A DNA stretch of 64,000 nucleotides, from contig MZZL01000133.1 in NCBI GenBank assembly GCA_002749535.1, positions 230,835 to 294,834 of the forward strand, written 5' to 3'. Both the position numbers and the translations under genes were made by a program. Positions 1 through 11,019 of the stretch are shown piece by piece. This DNA comes from Apophysomyces variabilis (Eukaryota > Mucoromycota > Mucoromycetes > Mucorales > Mucoraceae). Position 1 is the first letter of the stretch. Each line of letters opens with the position of its first letter. Under the pieces are notes generated by a model. That model searched no databases, was not told the DNA's origin, and was given only the letters and a program-made list of their open reading frames with translations.

Positions 1-982
1 AATAACGGTCCGTGTTCAAAGGATTCGACAAATAGTTGGCAATGGCGGGCGTGAAATATAACACAGATGGGTTGTAGAGACTTATTTTTCAATGATTATA
101 CTTTACGAGACATTGTGCCGTACATATGACATATAGCTTGGAATAGATTATCACAACATTAACACTACTAGATCTATCTGTCATTGGTGATTATTTGCGC
201 CAATGCAAACAGAAAGCTAAGCTGATGTACTTTGCCAACCAGAACTTTACACCTGACTACGACCACCTACAGCTGCAAAGATGGCTCTACCTATTTCAAG
301 CCCTAAGTATAGCTCTGCTGTCTATTTTCCACACGGAATCTGTCAGCGGTAGCATGCCTTTCCGTGTTTTATTCATATGTGAACCGAACGCTGTCCAATC
401 ATGCGATAACTGGTATCCCCATGCTGTGTTAATAGTATATAAAGAGAGATTTAACTTACCAGAAAACCAAGGCGGCTCTTGTTACGTTTACGCACATATA
501 TAAGCAACCCAGTTCAGTTGGTCGGGAGCCTTCGCATAGCCTCACATCGTGTTTTCTTTTTCATTATGCAATATTCTACGGTGTGAGATGACAATTCACC
601 CTAATTTGAAGACATAGTATTGTAATGAAATATGTAACTAAGCTGTTTTCTAATCAAGGCAGATGATAGCGGCGCTGCTGCTGTAACGCCTGCTTGATGC
701 ACAGACAAAGTATTTTTCCCTTTTCCATCTGCTTATGCACTCTAGGACGAGGATATTCGTCTTGCAACCAATCTTGATATTACTAATCTGCTGAGGATGT
801 CGTACGAGTTAGTGTGTGACACAATTGATGGCGGCTGCTCAAAAGAAGGTTTACGCATGGTTTATTTGTTTAGCCAAAACACCCTGAATGCCAAGGTAAT
901 TGCTAAGCCAATCTAACTTTGGTATTTAAAGAAATTGCAAACACCCTTTACCCAGCATTACTGTTATTCCCGTCTCTTACAA
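1..982. other. No supported gene
   Basis: Only short open frames without family resemblance or ATG-based structure are present. The stretch is AT-rich and looks like decayed intergenic DNA upstream of HET-1. Confidence 0.5.
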
Positions 983-1827
983 ATGATGATTGATTTGAAG
1001 ATCAATAACCATGCCCTTCGATCATCCGATGAACATATAACTCGGTATGGAACGACACACCAACAGCCTGATAGAGAGCTTGGATGGAAAGTGCAAATAC
1101 CGCACTGTAAGACATCTAGCACTTTGACCTCACAGTGGGACCACATCAAGTATGATATTGCCCTTGTGAATAAGGAGTATGACTTGTTCGTACCATATAA
1201 ACCTGCGCTACATGATACATATGTTTGTCCGTTTTGTTACGGCAATTCTTGGAAATGGCCATGGAGATGTGTCAGCAAAGAATTTTTGGGAGTCTCTTGC
1301 AAAGAAAAATATGAAAGGCCTTGTAAAGAGGTCGCGGAAGAGTACCGTCAAAGATTGTATGAAAAGCTCCGAGAAAAGCTTTGTGAAAGCGTTCATGAAA
1401 AGTTTCGTGAATTACGTGCCATCTCCTATCATTGGGGGGATTGTGCTTCGGAGTCACGAAGAGATCGGATCAAGAGCGAAATTGTCCTTCTGGGCACGGA
1501 ATCGGACTTGAACAATATCAGATGCATATCTATACCATTTGATGAAAATGTCCCGGCATACTATGCAATATCCTATCGATGGGGCACACATCCCGAGTGG
1601 AAAGTGCAAACACCAAATTATACCGCTTCCATCACGTCCATATCAAGAGGGAATCTGATCAAGCTGTGCAAGCTATATCGCCACAGAATACGTTACATAT
1701 GGATTGACGTGGTGTGTATCAATCAAGCAGACAAGGAACACAGAAAGATGGCCATCAAAGACATGGACAATATAAATCAAAGAGCGAAAAGAATTATTGC
1801 TGTACCAGATCTTTGTTATTGTAAAAG
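983..1827 (+). pseudogene. HET-1, 5' half: HET-domain gene split by a transposon
   Basis: The HET homology starts at 1472, where the family initiator ATG reads AAG (Lys) before SEIVLLGTESDLNN. It then shows YYAISYRWG, WKVQTPNY, WIDVVCINQAD and RIIAVPDLCYC, the hallmarks of the HET domain N-terminus. The frame is open further upstream to an ATG at 983, adding about 160 residues of non-HET sequence with a charged repetitive stretch (Lys/Glu/Arg-rich, about 1290-1415) and an isolated AISYHWG echo at about 1420. Coding stops at a hAT element inserted right after the CYC codons; the rest of the gene resumes at 5366. HET proteins of ascomycetes trigger cell death on non-self contact; that role here is inferred from family only. 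It belongs to the long subgroup with HET-3, HET-7 and HET-8. Confidence 0.85.
1820..1827. repeat. Target site duplication, left copy
   Basis: TGTAAAAG directly abuts the left end of the hAT element and is repeated exactly at 5366-5373 on the other side. Eight bases is the hAT superfamily target duplication length. Confidence 0.93.
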
Positions 1828-1837
1828 TAAGGCTTGA

Positions 1838-2062
1838 ATGTGGGCCGGGAAAGCCCGAAGCCCGGCCCAGTTCAGCCCGGCCCACCGGGACTTGGTCCAT
1901 ACATCGGGCCCAAATTTTATGGCCCAATGGGAACTGGGCCAATATATAGGCCCAGCCCAGATTAACCCGGCCCAGATTGACCCGGCCCAGATTGAGTCCC
2001 ATTTTCCCATTTTCCCACTTTCCCATGGGCCTTTGAAGGGCCCATGGGCCCTTTAAACACCT
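1838..2062. repeat. Left subterminal GGCCCA array of the hAT element
   Basis: The stretch holds many copies of GGCCCA or its complement, often as GGCCCAG with ATTGACCC spacers, and ends in an 18-bp perfect palindrome AAGGGCCCATGGGCCCTT at 2036-2053. In hAT elements such subterminal hexamers are transposase-binding sites; that role is inferred here. Confidence 0.8.
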
Positions 2063-2139
2063 TTGGGCTTATCATGCAAGTTATTAACTTTATTACTAAG
2101 GAACACGTTCTCTTTTGTGACTGAAAAAAAATTTTTTTA

Positions 2140-2400
2140 TTTATTTTGCTCTCTTGTTCTTCTTCATCTTTATCCTTTTCTTTTCTTTTTCTTAAACATA
2201 GTAAGGTTGGAAGAGTAAAGGCAAAGGTGGTCTTTTCTTTTTCTGTTTTTCTATTTTTCTATTTTTCTGTTTTTCTGTTTTTCTGTTTTTCTGTTTTTCT
2301 GTTTTCTCCATTTTTCTTTTTCTTCTTTACGTTAGCCTGTTTTTATATTTCTCCATTTATTTTTTTTCCGTTTCTCTGTTTTTTCTATTTTTTTCTCAAG
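2140..2400 (+). promoter_or_regulatory. Pyrimidine-rich leader of the hAT transposase
   Basis: An almost pure T/C tract with tandem TTTTTCTG-type units (about 2240-2310) lies directly upstream of the transposase ATG at 2414. It probably covers the promoter and 5' UTR; no clear TATA box is seen. Confidence 0.4.
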
Positions 2401-2413
2401 CACAATTGCAAGA

Positions 2414-4876
2414 ATGTCCTTTCATGAAGAAGTAAACTCCATCGGTGATTCTTTCTCACTTGCTGGAGCTCCAAGTACTTTAACTGATGACATTCAAAGC
2501 ATCTCCGTTTCAGAATCATCAGCATCACCACGTACTGGACAAAAGCGAAAACAAACAACAAGTATTGTATGGCAGTTCTTCAAAAAGCTAGAATGGACAG
2601 AGCAAGTAAAACGTGCTCAATGCAAGTTGTGTGAAGGGTACGTTTACAATTACCATTATGTCTCTGGATTCTTACTAGAGTAATTAGAAAAAATACAGAA
2701 GTCATCGTCAATTGCCATGGTGGAAGTACCAAACAAGCATTGTTGCATTTGAAAAACAAACATCACAAGGAGCACACCAGTGCAATGGGTCGAACAACAA
2801 CAGGCCTGAACAAATACTTTAACAGGTGAGCTACACCTTATATTTCATGCTGTACTTATGTACATCCTTATTTTTTTTAGCTCGCAGCCTAAGCCCTTTG
2901 ACCAGAATGACTTTCGAAAAAAACTTGCGCAATGGATAGTTGCCAATGATCAACCATTCTCTGAAGTCGACTCTATTCATTTCCATAGTTTGATCAATAC
3001 CTTGCAACCCAATGCTGTTCTTGTGTCTGGTAAAACAATTTGAAATGACATCGTCCAAAGCTTTGAGGATGGTCGTATGCTTCTGAAAAAAAAACTCAAT
3101 GTGAGTATTAGCTTGTATGACATAAATGACTCTAATAATATTTAGGATCTTGACGCAAAACTATCAATCACACTGGACGTTTGGACTTCGCCAAACTATC
3201 ATTCGTTTCTTGGAGTAACTGGCCATTATGTTGATGATAACTGGGAACTTCAAGATGTACTACTGGATTTTATACCAATAACTGGTATACATACTGGAGA
3301 AAACTTGGCTAATGTGTTCATGAACTCAATGGACGAGTTAAACATCGCAACAAAGGTAAGAATACAAGTACTATGATCAGCATTTTAAATATACTATAGA
3401 TTCTTGCCATCACGACTGACAATGCTACAAACAACGATACAATGATGGCAGTTCTTGAATGTGAGTGGAAAAACCGTGGAGTTCAGTTCAACGCAGCCAA
3501 GCAACATCATCGTTGTATTGCCCACATCATCAACCTTGGTGTACAAGATGCTCTCAAAAGTCTGAATGTACTGTCTGGCCATGAAGAAACTACATCCGTT
3601 GAAGTTTCAGAGAATGTTGGCATTACAAACACGATCAACAAGGTAATTGTGCCTCTTGTTTAGTTTATAAGTCTTGGAATAACAAACCAGGAAAATATAT
3701 TGTTTAGCTCCGGTGTCTGGTTCGTACAATTCATTTATCGGTTAAATGGCGTGAACAACTTGAGACATATATCAAAGCTACTCCAAACTGTCCATCTATT
3801 CAACTCACTCTTGACTGCAAGACACGATGGAACTCGACCGTGGAGATGATTGACAATGCCATCAAGTTGAAAATGCCATTAATGATTCTAGTGACCACCG
3901 AAAAAAGAACAATGGGTACGTTCCAACTAAGTGACTGTGAATGGGACTTGTTGGCCGACTTTTCAGACTTATTTTCTGTAAGTACAAGTATTTCTACATT
4001 TGACAATTGTTTAACCATCCCATTTTAAAGATTTTTCAAAAAATAACAACATTTTTATCTGCATCGAAGTATCCAACAATTAATGCTGTCATCCCTGCTT
4101 ACAACGCGATGATGGACAAGTTGGATGTATACCAATCGTCTTCAAGTGAACTCGCCGCTGCTGCTGAATCTTGCTTTGTGAAATTGAAAAAATATTACTG
4201 CAAAACTGACCTTTCGCCCATCTGCTCAGTTGCTACAAGTAAGTTCACGCTTTTATGCAGCACTTCAACTGATTATACTGTATTTTTCTTTTAGTCCTTG
4301 ACCCACGTTTGAAAACTGATTATTACCGTATGCATGACTGGGGCACTGAATGGATTGACTTTTGCATTGATCAATGTCAGACTGTCTACGATGAATACAA
4401 GCCATTTATTTTGTATGATGACACTGATGATGTTCCTATGGCATCTGATGAAAGCTTGTATCAATCAACCAATCCTAGTTTTGACAATGATCTGGACGAT
4501 TTCATGAAGCATATGTACGGGGAAAGCAGTAGCATGGCGTTGAAAAAGAAAAACAAAAACACTGAACTCGACGATTACCTTAAAAAAGAAAAAGAAATGA
4601 CAAAAACTCCATTGTTGTGGTGGCGCGACAGAAGATCAGTTTACCCAGTGCTCTCCCGTATAGCGCGTGATTACTTAGCAATCCCAGGTATAGTCAATCT
4701 TTAGTGATCATTCTGATAGCTCTGTATTGAACACTTGAATAGGGTCTAGTGTGCCGGTTGAACGTGTGTTTTCTGGTGGAAGAAATCTTGTTTCACAGAA
4801 CCGATCATCGTTGAATGTAGAGACAATCCGCGCATGCATGCTGGAAAAAGATCGAATTCGCTCACAATTGTACTAA
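2414..4876 (+). pseudogene. hAT transposase, nine exons, one internal stop codon
   Basis: Exons 2414-2637, 2688-2825, 2881-3100, 3146-3355, 3400-3642, 3708-3977, 4031-4238, 4295-4687 and 4743-4876 join in phase to 680 codons. The BED finger comprises VWQFF, CKLC and the HLKNKHHKEH histidines across exons 1-2. The RNase-H-like core shows LDVWTSPNYHSFLGVTGHY, ITTDNATNN and CIAHIINL, then LDCKTRWNST. The C-terminus has LLWWRDRR, YPVLSRIARDYLAIPGSSVP and VERVFSGGRNLVS, the hAT dimerisation signature. All introns are short GT..AG. One TGA (3041-3043) interrupts exon 3 after GKTI; a CGA-to-TGA change would explain it, but that is inference. Apart from this stop, the frame is complete. Confidence 0.9.
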
Positions 4877-5117
4877 TGCTGTCATCGCCCTGTTTTCTTT
4901 TTTATATTTATTTCTTCTTTATTCAGTGCTCTTTTTTTTTATTATTGCTTTAAACCATTTCTTTATATATTCTTTAATGCCTTCTCATATAATAAATGCA
5001 ACTTAGGTTGACATTTACCAAATTATGTTTGCAATGACATGAGATGTCGCTGATTAGCATTTGTTCTAATCATCTTGTTCCTACTAGATTACATTTTCAA
5101 CCTGATTTATTAAAACT

Positions 5118-5361
5118 TAGTCTAAGCCTTCAAAAGGGGACCCCAATGGGCTCCGGGTGAAACTTAGGCCCATATAAAGTGGCCCAATGGGCCTTGGGCC
5201 ATACCTTTGACCCAGATAAGATGGCCCAATGGGCCTTGGGTCAATATATTGGCCCAGCCCAGTTATGGCCCGGCCCAGTTATAACCTGGCCCAAATTGAC
5301 CCAACCCAAATTGGCCCAGCCCAGATTGGCCCAGCCCAGATTGGCCCAACCCATTTCATGC
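5118..5361. repeat. Right subterminal GGCCCA array of the hAT element
   Basis: The array mirrors the left end: repeated TGGCCCAATGGGCCTTGGG-type units followed by GGCCCAGCCCAGATT units up to the right terminal inverted repeat. Confidence 0.8.
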
Positions 5362-5365
5362 CCTA

Positions 5366-5373
5366 TGTAAAAG
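5366..5373. repeat. Target site duplication, right copy
   Basis: This is an exact copy of TGTAAAAG at 1820-1827. Confidence 0.93.
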
Positions 5374-6397
5374 CAACCCTCTAATGGAAGATGTCATGAA
5401 AGAAGACATCGAGGCAGCAATTATTTGGTTGGGAACAAACTGCCCCCTGGAGACATATGAATCCCCTGAATGTTGCAAGCTATTCGACAAAAATGAGCCG
5501 GGAACGTATCTTGGCTATCGATTAGACGTTAGCGAGATGGGCAAGGAAATGGAGCCGTGGGACGAGGATAAGCATTTCTTTCGTCCTGATGATGGTTACA
5601 CTGAGCGAATACAACAAGAAGGAGACGAAAAGAAAGGCCATGAGTTTATTTCGCGAATTATCACTGAATGGGCAGAGAGGGCTTGGGTAGTTAGTGAGCG
5701 CATTATCGGTGTGGATGACGAAAAGCTACTTGTACATATACTAAGAGCGAATGCAGTCATTTATTGGGGGATATACCGACAGATTCACTGGAAAGTTAAC
5801 CTGGAACCAAAAACTGTATTCGAAACGATCTTTAATTCCAAGTCAACCAAGTACATCGATCGCTTGTTCGCCATCATTCCTCACACTAAATATAAGGATG
5901 CCGTACAGAATTTGGTAGACGAGGGCACAACTATCGATAACGAGCAGGACTTGAAGGTAGTTTTATTTAGTATTTTAGACATGGAAGGTAGGAGCCTTCT
6001 ACTCGACTATCTCTTTGAGACAGATGAAGTTATCGAGTTGCTTCCGTTATCGGTGAGGGAAAAACAATTCCAGTTTAGTGACCCAGAGATGCCGTACGAC
6101 ACTGAGGGAGGGCAAATTCTTTTTAGACTTGAACCAACGAAACAATGTGAAAGACGTGCGCTCAAATTATCATGCCCTTTCATCTATCCGTACCCTGAAG
6201 GTTCAGACAACACAGTCTCGCTTTGGGATGCTCAAGACGGTTCTAAAATGGTCCTAATCTATTTATACGACACGGAGGAGGAATATTGCTGGAGTGTTGA
6301 AGTTCACAAGTTAAGCGGTGTTTGGAGTGTGTTTTCAATGTATCACAAAGCCTCTGTATGGAACTGTAAATACGGCGATTTTCTGATATTCCTGTAA
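5366..6397 (+). pseudogene. HET-1, 3' half
   Basis: This half continues HET-1 after the transposon. The frame runs from KSNPLMEDVMKEDIEAAI through EWAERAWVVSERIIGV (third HET motif, equivalent to R-x-W-T-x-Q-E of ascomycete HET proteins), TKYIDRLFAIIPHTKY, and the C-terminal module LKLSCPFIYPYPEG to the family end YGDFLIFL. There is no frameshift or stop over 337 codons from the ATG at 5384. Whether that internal ATG is ever used is unknown; the fragment lacks the first two HET motifs, so it should not make a functional HET domain. Base use matches HET-7, its nearest relative here. Confidence 0.85.
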
Positions 6398-7127
6398 ACC
6401 TACTATAGCCCTTTCAGGAAACTACAGATTTCGTGTTTCCAAGAATACTATCTCAAAAATTTCAGATATCTGTTTCTATGTATTTAACATAGTGCAAGAG
6501 CTATATGCCTTGTATAACGGTATTGCATGCATCCATTGACTGGGAAAGACGGGCACCAAATGACATTTTTCTTAAACACTCCTGGAATGCAGCATAGCAA
6601 AGTATACCGTCGATCTGAAAGCCAGAATTTTGCGCATGCACATGATCTCGTGCTTTGTACAGTCCACTGATTTCATCTCTTTTGTAGCAAGTATCTATAC
6701 TAGGACACAGAGCCCTTGCATTCGTTTTGTTCCTATGCAGGCTGAAGAATGGAAGCGTGCAAGGCCACCATTTCTGGGAACATTAGACAAAGGGCTAACA
6801 TTATCGTGCTGTCCACTTTCATTACATATAACGTTGGTACTGTTACGTTAGGTTACGTTTAATGCCTAGATGAAAGCAAGCTTTCCGGGGAAATTTAGTA
6901 CATGTATACACTTTCTACTAGTACTATTGATCTTCTAGTTTTTCTACATATAATACTAAACGTGTTACATGACTAGAAGCAGAAGACTAAAAAGTTTGGT
7001 AACGCCAACTCAATTCTGTATTAGTCTTCAACGCCACATGGTCTCTAAGCCTACGAAAACCTTGTTATGTAGTTAAAATTGTCCATTGCCCTCTTTGGCC
7101 AACTATTGCTATTTTCTTTGCATGCTA
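6398..7127. other. Intergenic, no gene seen
   Basis: The DNA is AT-rich with short unrelated frames only. The last part before 7128 presumably holds the HET-2 promoter. Confidence 0.5.
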
Positions 7128-8410
7128 ATGAGTGAAATTGTTCTTTTGGACACAGAATCCGATTTTGATGATATAAAATGCATATCTATACCATTTGATA
7201 AATGGGTTCCCGAATATTACGCAATTTCGTACAGATGGGGGGTACATCCTGAATGGAAAGCCCAAACTCCAAATTATGTCGCATCCATCACTTCTATTTC
7301 TCAAAATAATCTGATCAAAGTGTAAATACTACAGCCACAGGATACGTTACATATGGATCGATGTGGTGTGCATCAATCAAGCAGACAAAAATCACAGGAA
7401 AATGGCTATCAAAAATATGGATAACATTTATCGACAATCGAAAAGGATTATTGCAGTGCCAGATCTATGTTATTGCTACGAAAACCCGCAAATGGTCGAT
7501 GTCACCGAGGAGGATATTTGCCTGGCGATCAGTGAAATATCGCGCAATGAACGAATTCGTCAGTTATCTTTCGATGCGATCTGTTGGAGTTCTTTCTTTT
7601 CAGAAACGCAACTTGAGCCTATCATGTCGTCAAAACGCACGATTTTTATTCGGGATGTTACCACGGAATGGGCAACTAGATCTTGGGTCATCAGCGAACG
7701 TAGCATTAGCGTGGCGTACGATAAACTGGACATAATTATTTTGAGAGGAGGTGCTATAATAGTACCTTGTGTACAGTGGCACTATAACGTCAACATTATA
7801 TGGGATGTAGACTTCAATCCTCGCACGCTTATACAGACAATTTTGAATTCCAAGTCAACTAAGCTTATCGACCGTCTCTTCGCCATACTTCCGCACACCA
7901 AGTATAAGGATGCTGTACAGAAGCTGGTCGATCAGGATAGAATTATCCATACTATGATCGATCTAAAGATGACCTTGCTGGATATCTTAGATATAGAGAA
8001 CAAAGCCGAACTGCTGTGGTACATGGTTTCTATCGACAATGATTTTGCATATATGGTACCAACATTCGCGGGCACCAAGAAATTCCGGCTGTCAGCTGCT
8101 AATTACACAATCCAAAGACACTATTGCAATATCGAGCCAACACTGAAGGACGGAAAGCATGTAATAAAAATCTCGGGTTTTTACACAGTCAAGTCGCATC
8201 TTTAAATCTATCAAACCGTTGAGATTAAAGTTTGAGACAGTCATCGACATCCTTATTGCAAGCGAGGATCGACTCGGTCAAGGTGGTCCATGGCAACGGT
8301 ATCTTAGTTGTATCAAGTCGGACGACACTTGGATAGTACAGTCAATAGTATATGAGGAAAGCCTGCGAACTACCCATTGCAAACATGGAGAATTTGTGCT
8401 ATTTCAGTGA
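7128..8410 (+). pseudogene. HET-2: short-subgroup HET-domain gene with two frameshifts
   Basis: The gene starts at a proper ATG (MSEIVLLDTESDFDD) and shows YYAISYRWG, HPEWKAQTPNY, then after a 2-base loss at about 7319 (CTG of the LIKLC codons reduced to G) continues as WIDVVCINQADKNHRKMAIKNM, RSWVISERSISV, TKLIDRLFAILPHTKY and a C-terminal module. A second frameshift at about 8175-8205 lies after ISGFYTV, and the true family ending HGEFVLFQ is reached in another frame. The middle is short, like HET-11 and HET-12. Two independent frame lesions make this a pseudogene unless the assembly is wrong at both places; nothing suggests introns. Confidence 0.85.
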
Positions 8411-9639
8411 AGTTAGACTAACTCATGCAAAACGGTTGCGGACTCTTCGGTCTATCGGAATCCATTGAAATATCATTTACGGACTAATTGTCTGCTTTAT
8501 GGATTAAAGGTCGCATGCGTGATTACCAGAAGATAAACGCGCGAAACACATCCATGATACACCATGCCGGTGCCTGTTGTTGGTAGATAATGGAGATAGT
8601 TCATCTAAAATTCAAATCGTTTGCTTCTATGGTCCCGGATATTTTGATCATTTGGCCCACTCAGCCAATGCGTGTGGTGTTGTTACATCAAAGATATGCC
8701 ATCGTGCGCGTCTAGTATTAAGTTTTCAACCTGACTTATACATGTCTATATCGACCTGCTCTGGTGCAGCCCTGCTGCTGCTTATTGACAAAATGAGCTT
8801 TTCTTTGATCCAACGAAATTGAACTCAGCTTAGGATCAATCCCGTTTAGGCATATAACTCCATAATCAGAGTGCATTTTACATGATATGCTACCTTGTTG
8901 CTGTAATCAATGAGATCTATTCATTTGAACTATCAATACGGGGAAAGTTGTCGTTGAATGGGCCTGAAAACGGCATTTATCAGGATTATTCAAGAATAAT
9001 TTTGTAAATTTCTTGTCTAGTTTTTGAAAAACGGAACAACGGGTGTGCTGCTCTGTTATTCTGCCACATTAGCGCAATAATGGAGTCGGTCGCGGATAGC
9101 TACAAAAACCATACAGTAAGGGCTGGTCAAAAATGGGAATGACGATATAATTGGCTAGAGTTTAACTCTGTTGGAGCCATATTTCGTTATGATCGATTCG
9201 CCTTTGTCACGCTACAGCTGTGATAGCGTACCGAGTTTAAAAGATATAAATATGTGTAGAGTTTTGTTCAGTTCTTTAACAAAGCCCAACCTCGTCTTCG
9301 AAAATTGCTCTTGAATAAACCTGAAAATGGCATTTATCAGGTTTATTCAAGGGCAACTTTTCCTATAGAGTATCCCGAACACCAAGGGATCATATTCGCT
9401 AGCCGGTACAGTCAGATGCAAGTAATATTTTACTGTTATGCTATTCGGCTCCTGTGCAGATCAAGTAAGAAGGCTCTGTTGAAGCCTTCCGTAAATTCGC
9501 CGATTCTCCTTGTTCCGCTGTGCCACTCTTTTGGCCGCGCCTTAGCTCTTTGGCATTTCTCGGGAAGGATTTTGACTGCATCAGTTAAGACATTCCTCTG
9601 GTGAAATATTCATGCAGTGACAAGGTAAAGTTATTCATC
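8411..9639. other. Intergenic with a short direct repeat
   Basis: There is no supported gene. A roughly 40-bp imperfect direct repeat (core CCTGAAAA-GGCATTTATCAGG) occurs at about 8957-8995 and 9314-9352, pointing to a local duplication that also fits the duplicated coiled-coil gene downstream. Confidence 0.45.
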
Positions 9640-10028
9640 ACCAAACCAAATAACATCATCAGGCTACAAGAATCACAACTGGATTTGGAACTTCTGGTAC
9701 AAGATATGACCTCTATGCAGCAACAACTGGATATGTCCCAAACAAAAGCTGACCAAGCGAAGGGAGGTTTAGCAATGTTTCGTGCGCAACAAAATGGGGC
9801 ATCTTTCTGGCACTATTTGCTTGATTTTACGACGGAACGAAATCGACATTCCCTTTTCTCATCGCTAACTTCATGTTTATCATAGTTTTGCTTGGATTTC
9901 TGGTGCTCTCTAGTGTGAAAGATAGTGTAGAAGATCTGATTGTTGAATTATACGATTTGCATTGTTTATCTACGAACATAGTAAATATCGCAAGCAGGCA
10001 GAAATCCGTAGCAGGCAGAATAAAATGA
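9640..10028 (+). pseudogene. Decayed copy of the coiled-coil/membrane gene at 10591
   Basis: One frame encodes IIRLQESQLDLELLVQ and MQQQLDMSQTKADQAK, aligning in spacing and heptad pattern with LHEQHSNLEKISGEIASIQ of the intact gene. After a frame change at about 9790, another frame encodes FMFIIVLLGFLVL (membrane segment) and VEDLIVELYDLHCLSTNIVNIA, aligning with the intact ILQLNQLRDLSVNIMHLV. A TGA interrupts the second frame at about 9828. The order coiled coil, membrane segment, amphipathic tail is the same in both. The ends are uncertain. Confidence 0.55.
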
Positions 10029-10590
10029 AGTTTATTTAACTAGTACAAAACTAGTCCAATAAATCCAATATTAAAGCGAGTTTAGAGCAATCGCTGGGAT
10101 AAATATTGACCTTTGATTACCACCTGTTTTTGTACTGACCTCTCAAGCCACTGTAGCAAGCCATGTAATAAACGGTATAAGCTTTCTAAGACAGGAAAAC
10201 AAGTCGGTTCTGTCACATACTCTGGGGTGGCGTCTTACACGTGGCATATCCTCATTTGCGGTTTGATAAAGACTGACAATTACTTGGATCAATTAAGCAG
10301 GAGCATAGCAAACCTCTGATGATACATGACAAGGGAGATTCCACGAACCATCTGCACAGTGGTATTGTTGTTACAAAGGGTTACCTGGGATACTCTTCTT
10401 ATTTGAATCTGCTAGTACTGAATGTAAGATGGCTGGAATAGACTGTATGCAAGTGTAACGTTTCAATTGTTCGTTATGACGGAACTTGGTGTAACAGCTG
10501 CGAAGCCATCATTTTTGCTTGAAATTTTTTTCCGCGCTGCTGAGCTTCTCTTTCCCGCAGCACACATTCTAAGGGACAGATATATCAATC
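10029..10590. other. Intergenic, no gene seen
   Basis: No coding pattern is visible. The last roughly 100 bases are the likely promoter/5' UTR of the gene at 10591. Confidence 0.5.
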
Positions 10591-11019
10591 ATGAGCTTCG
10601 ATTCCATCAAAAAGAAAATGATCAAGGAAAACAAGGGTGCTAATTATCAAGTCAATGTGTTTATCAACAAACTCAACAATGTCATGGCATTACACGAGCA
10701 GCACTCAAACTTAGAGAAGATTTCAGGAGAAATAGCTTCGATCCAAAACCAGCTGGATGCTTCTATAGCAGAAGCCGAACAAAGCTATAGAAGCCATTTG
10801 CAATATAAGCAGAAGTTTTCCTATGCGGTCATGGCATGTATAGCCTTGTGCCTCATTTCCACCGGTAGCGTTTCAATAATAACGATAATGCTCTTATGGA
10901 AACTGAAAGATTGGTTGCCCGATAATGGAGACAAAGTGATTCTGCAATTAAACCAATTGCGTGATCTATCCGTAAACATAATGCATTTAGTTAACTATAG
11001 AGATTTGATTGAAATGTAA
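10591..11019 (+). CDS. Small coiled-coil, single-membrane-segment protein (142 aa)
   Basis: The single-exon gene starts MSFDSIKKKMIKENKG. Residues about 30-70 form a likely coiled coil (LEKISGEIASIQNQLDASIA), residues about 78-105 a strong hydrophobic segment (VMACIALCLISTGSVSIITI), and the tail is amphipathic (ILQLNQLRDLSVNIMHLV). I do not recognise the family. A decayed paralogue lies 0.6 kb upstream, so this is a locally duplicated gene. Membrane anchoring is inferred from the hydrophobic stretch; no signal peptide cleavage pattern is visible. Confidence 0.65.
   Translation: MSFDSIKKKMIKENKGANYQVNVFINKLNNVMALHEQHSNLEKISGEIASIQNQLDASIAEAEQSYRSHLQYKQKFSYAVMACIALCLISTGSVSIITIMLLWKLKDWLPDNGDKVILQLNQLRDLSVNIMHLVNYRDLIEM

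Larger units (their letters stand above)
1828..5365 (+). mobile_element. hAT-superfamily DNA transposon (3538 bp)
   Basis: The element is bounded by perfect 8-bp duplications and by imperfect terminal inverted repeats: the left end starts TAAGGCTTGAATG and the right end, reverse-complemented, starts TAGGGCATGAAATG. Both subterminal regions are packed with GGCCCA/TGGGCC hexamers. Inside is one transposase gene with a BED-type zinc finger and a C-terminal hAT dimerisation region. Taking the element out together with one duplication copy puts HET-1 back in frame across CYCKSNPLMEDV, so the insertion point is certain. The host gene halves are still open on both sides, which suggests a fairly young insertion. 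The transposase carries one in-frame stop, so the copy may depend on another element for movement. Confidence 0.95.

Noticed and set aside
195..503. 102-codon open frame
   Set aside because: It begins at TTG, not ATG, and shows no family features or splice context.
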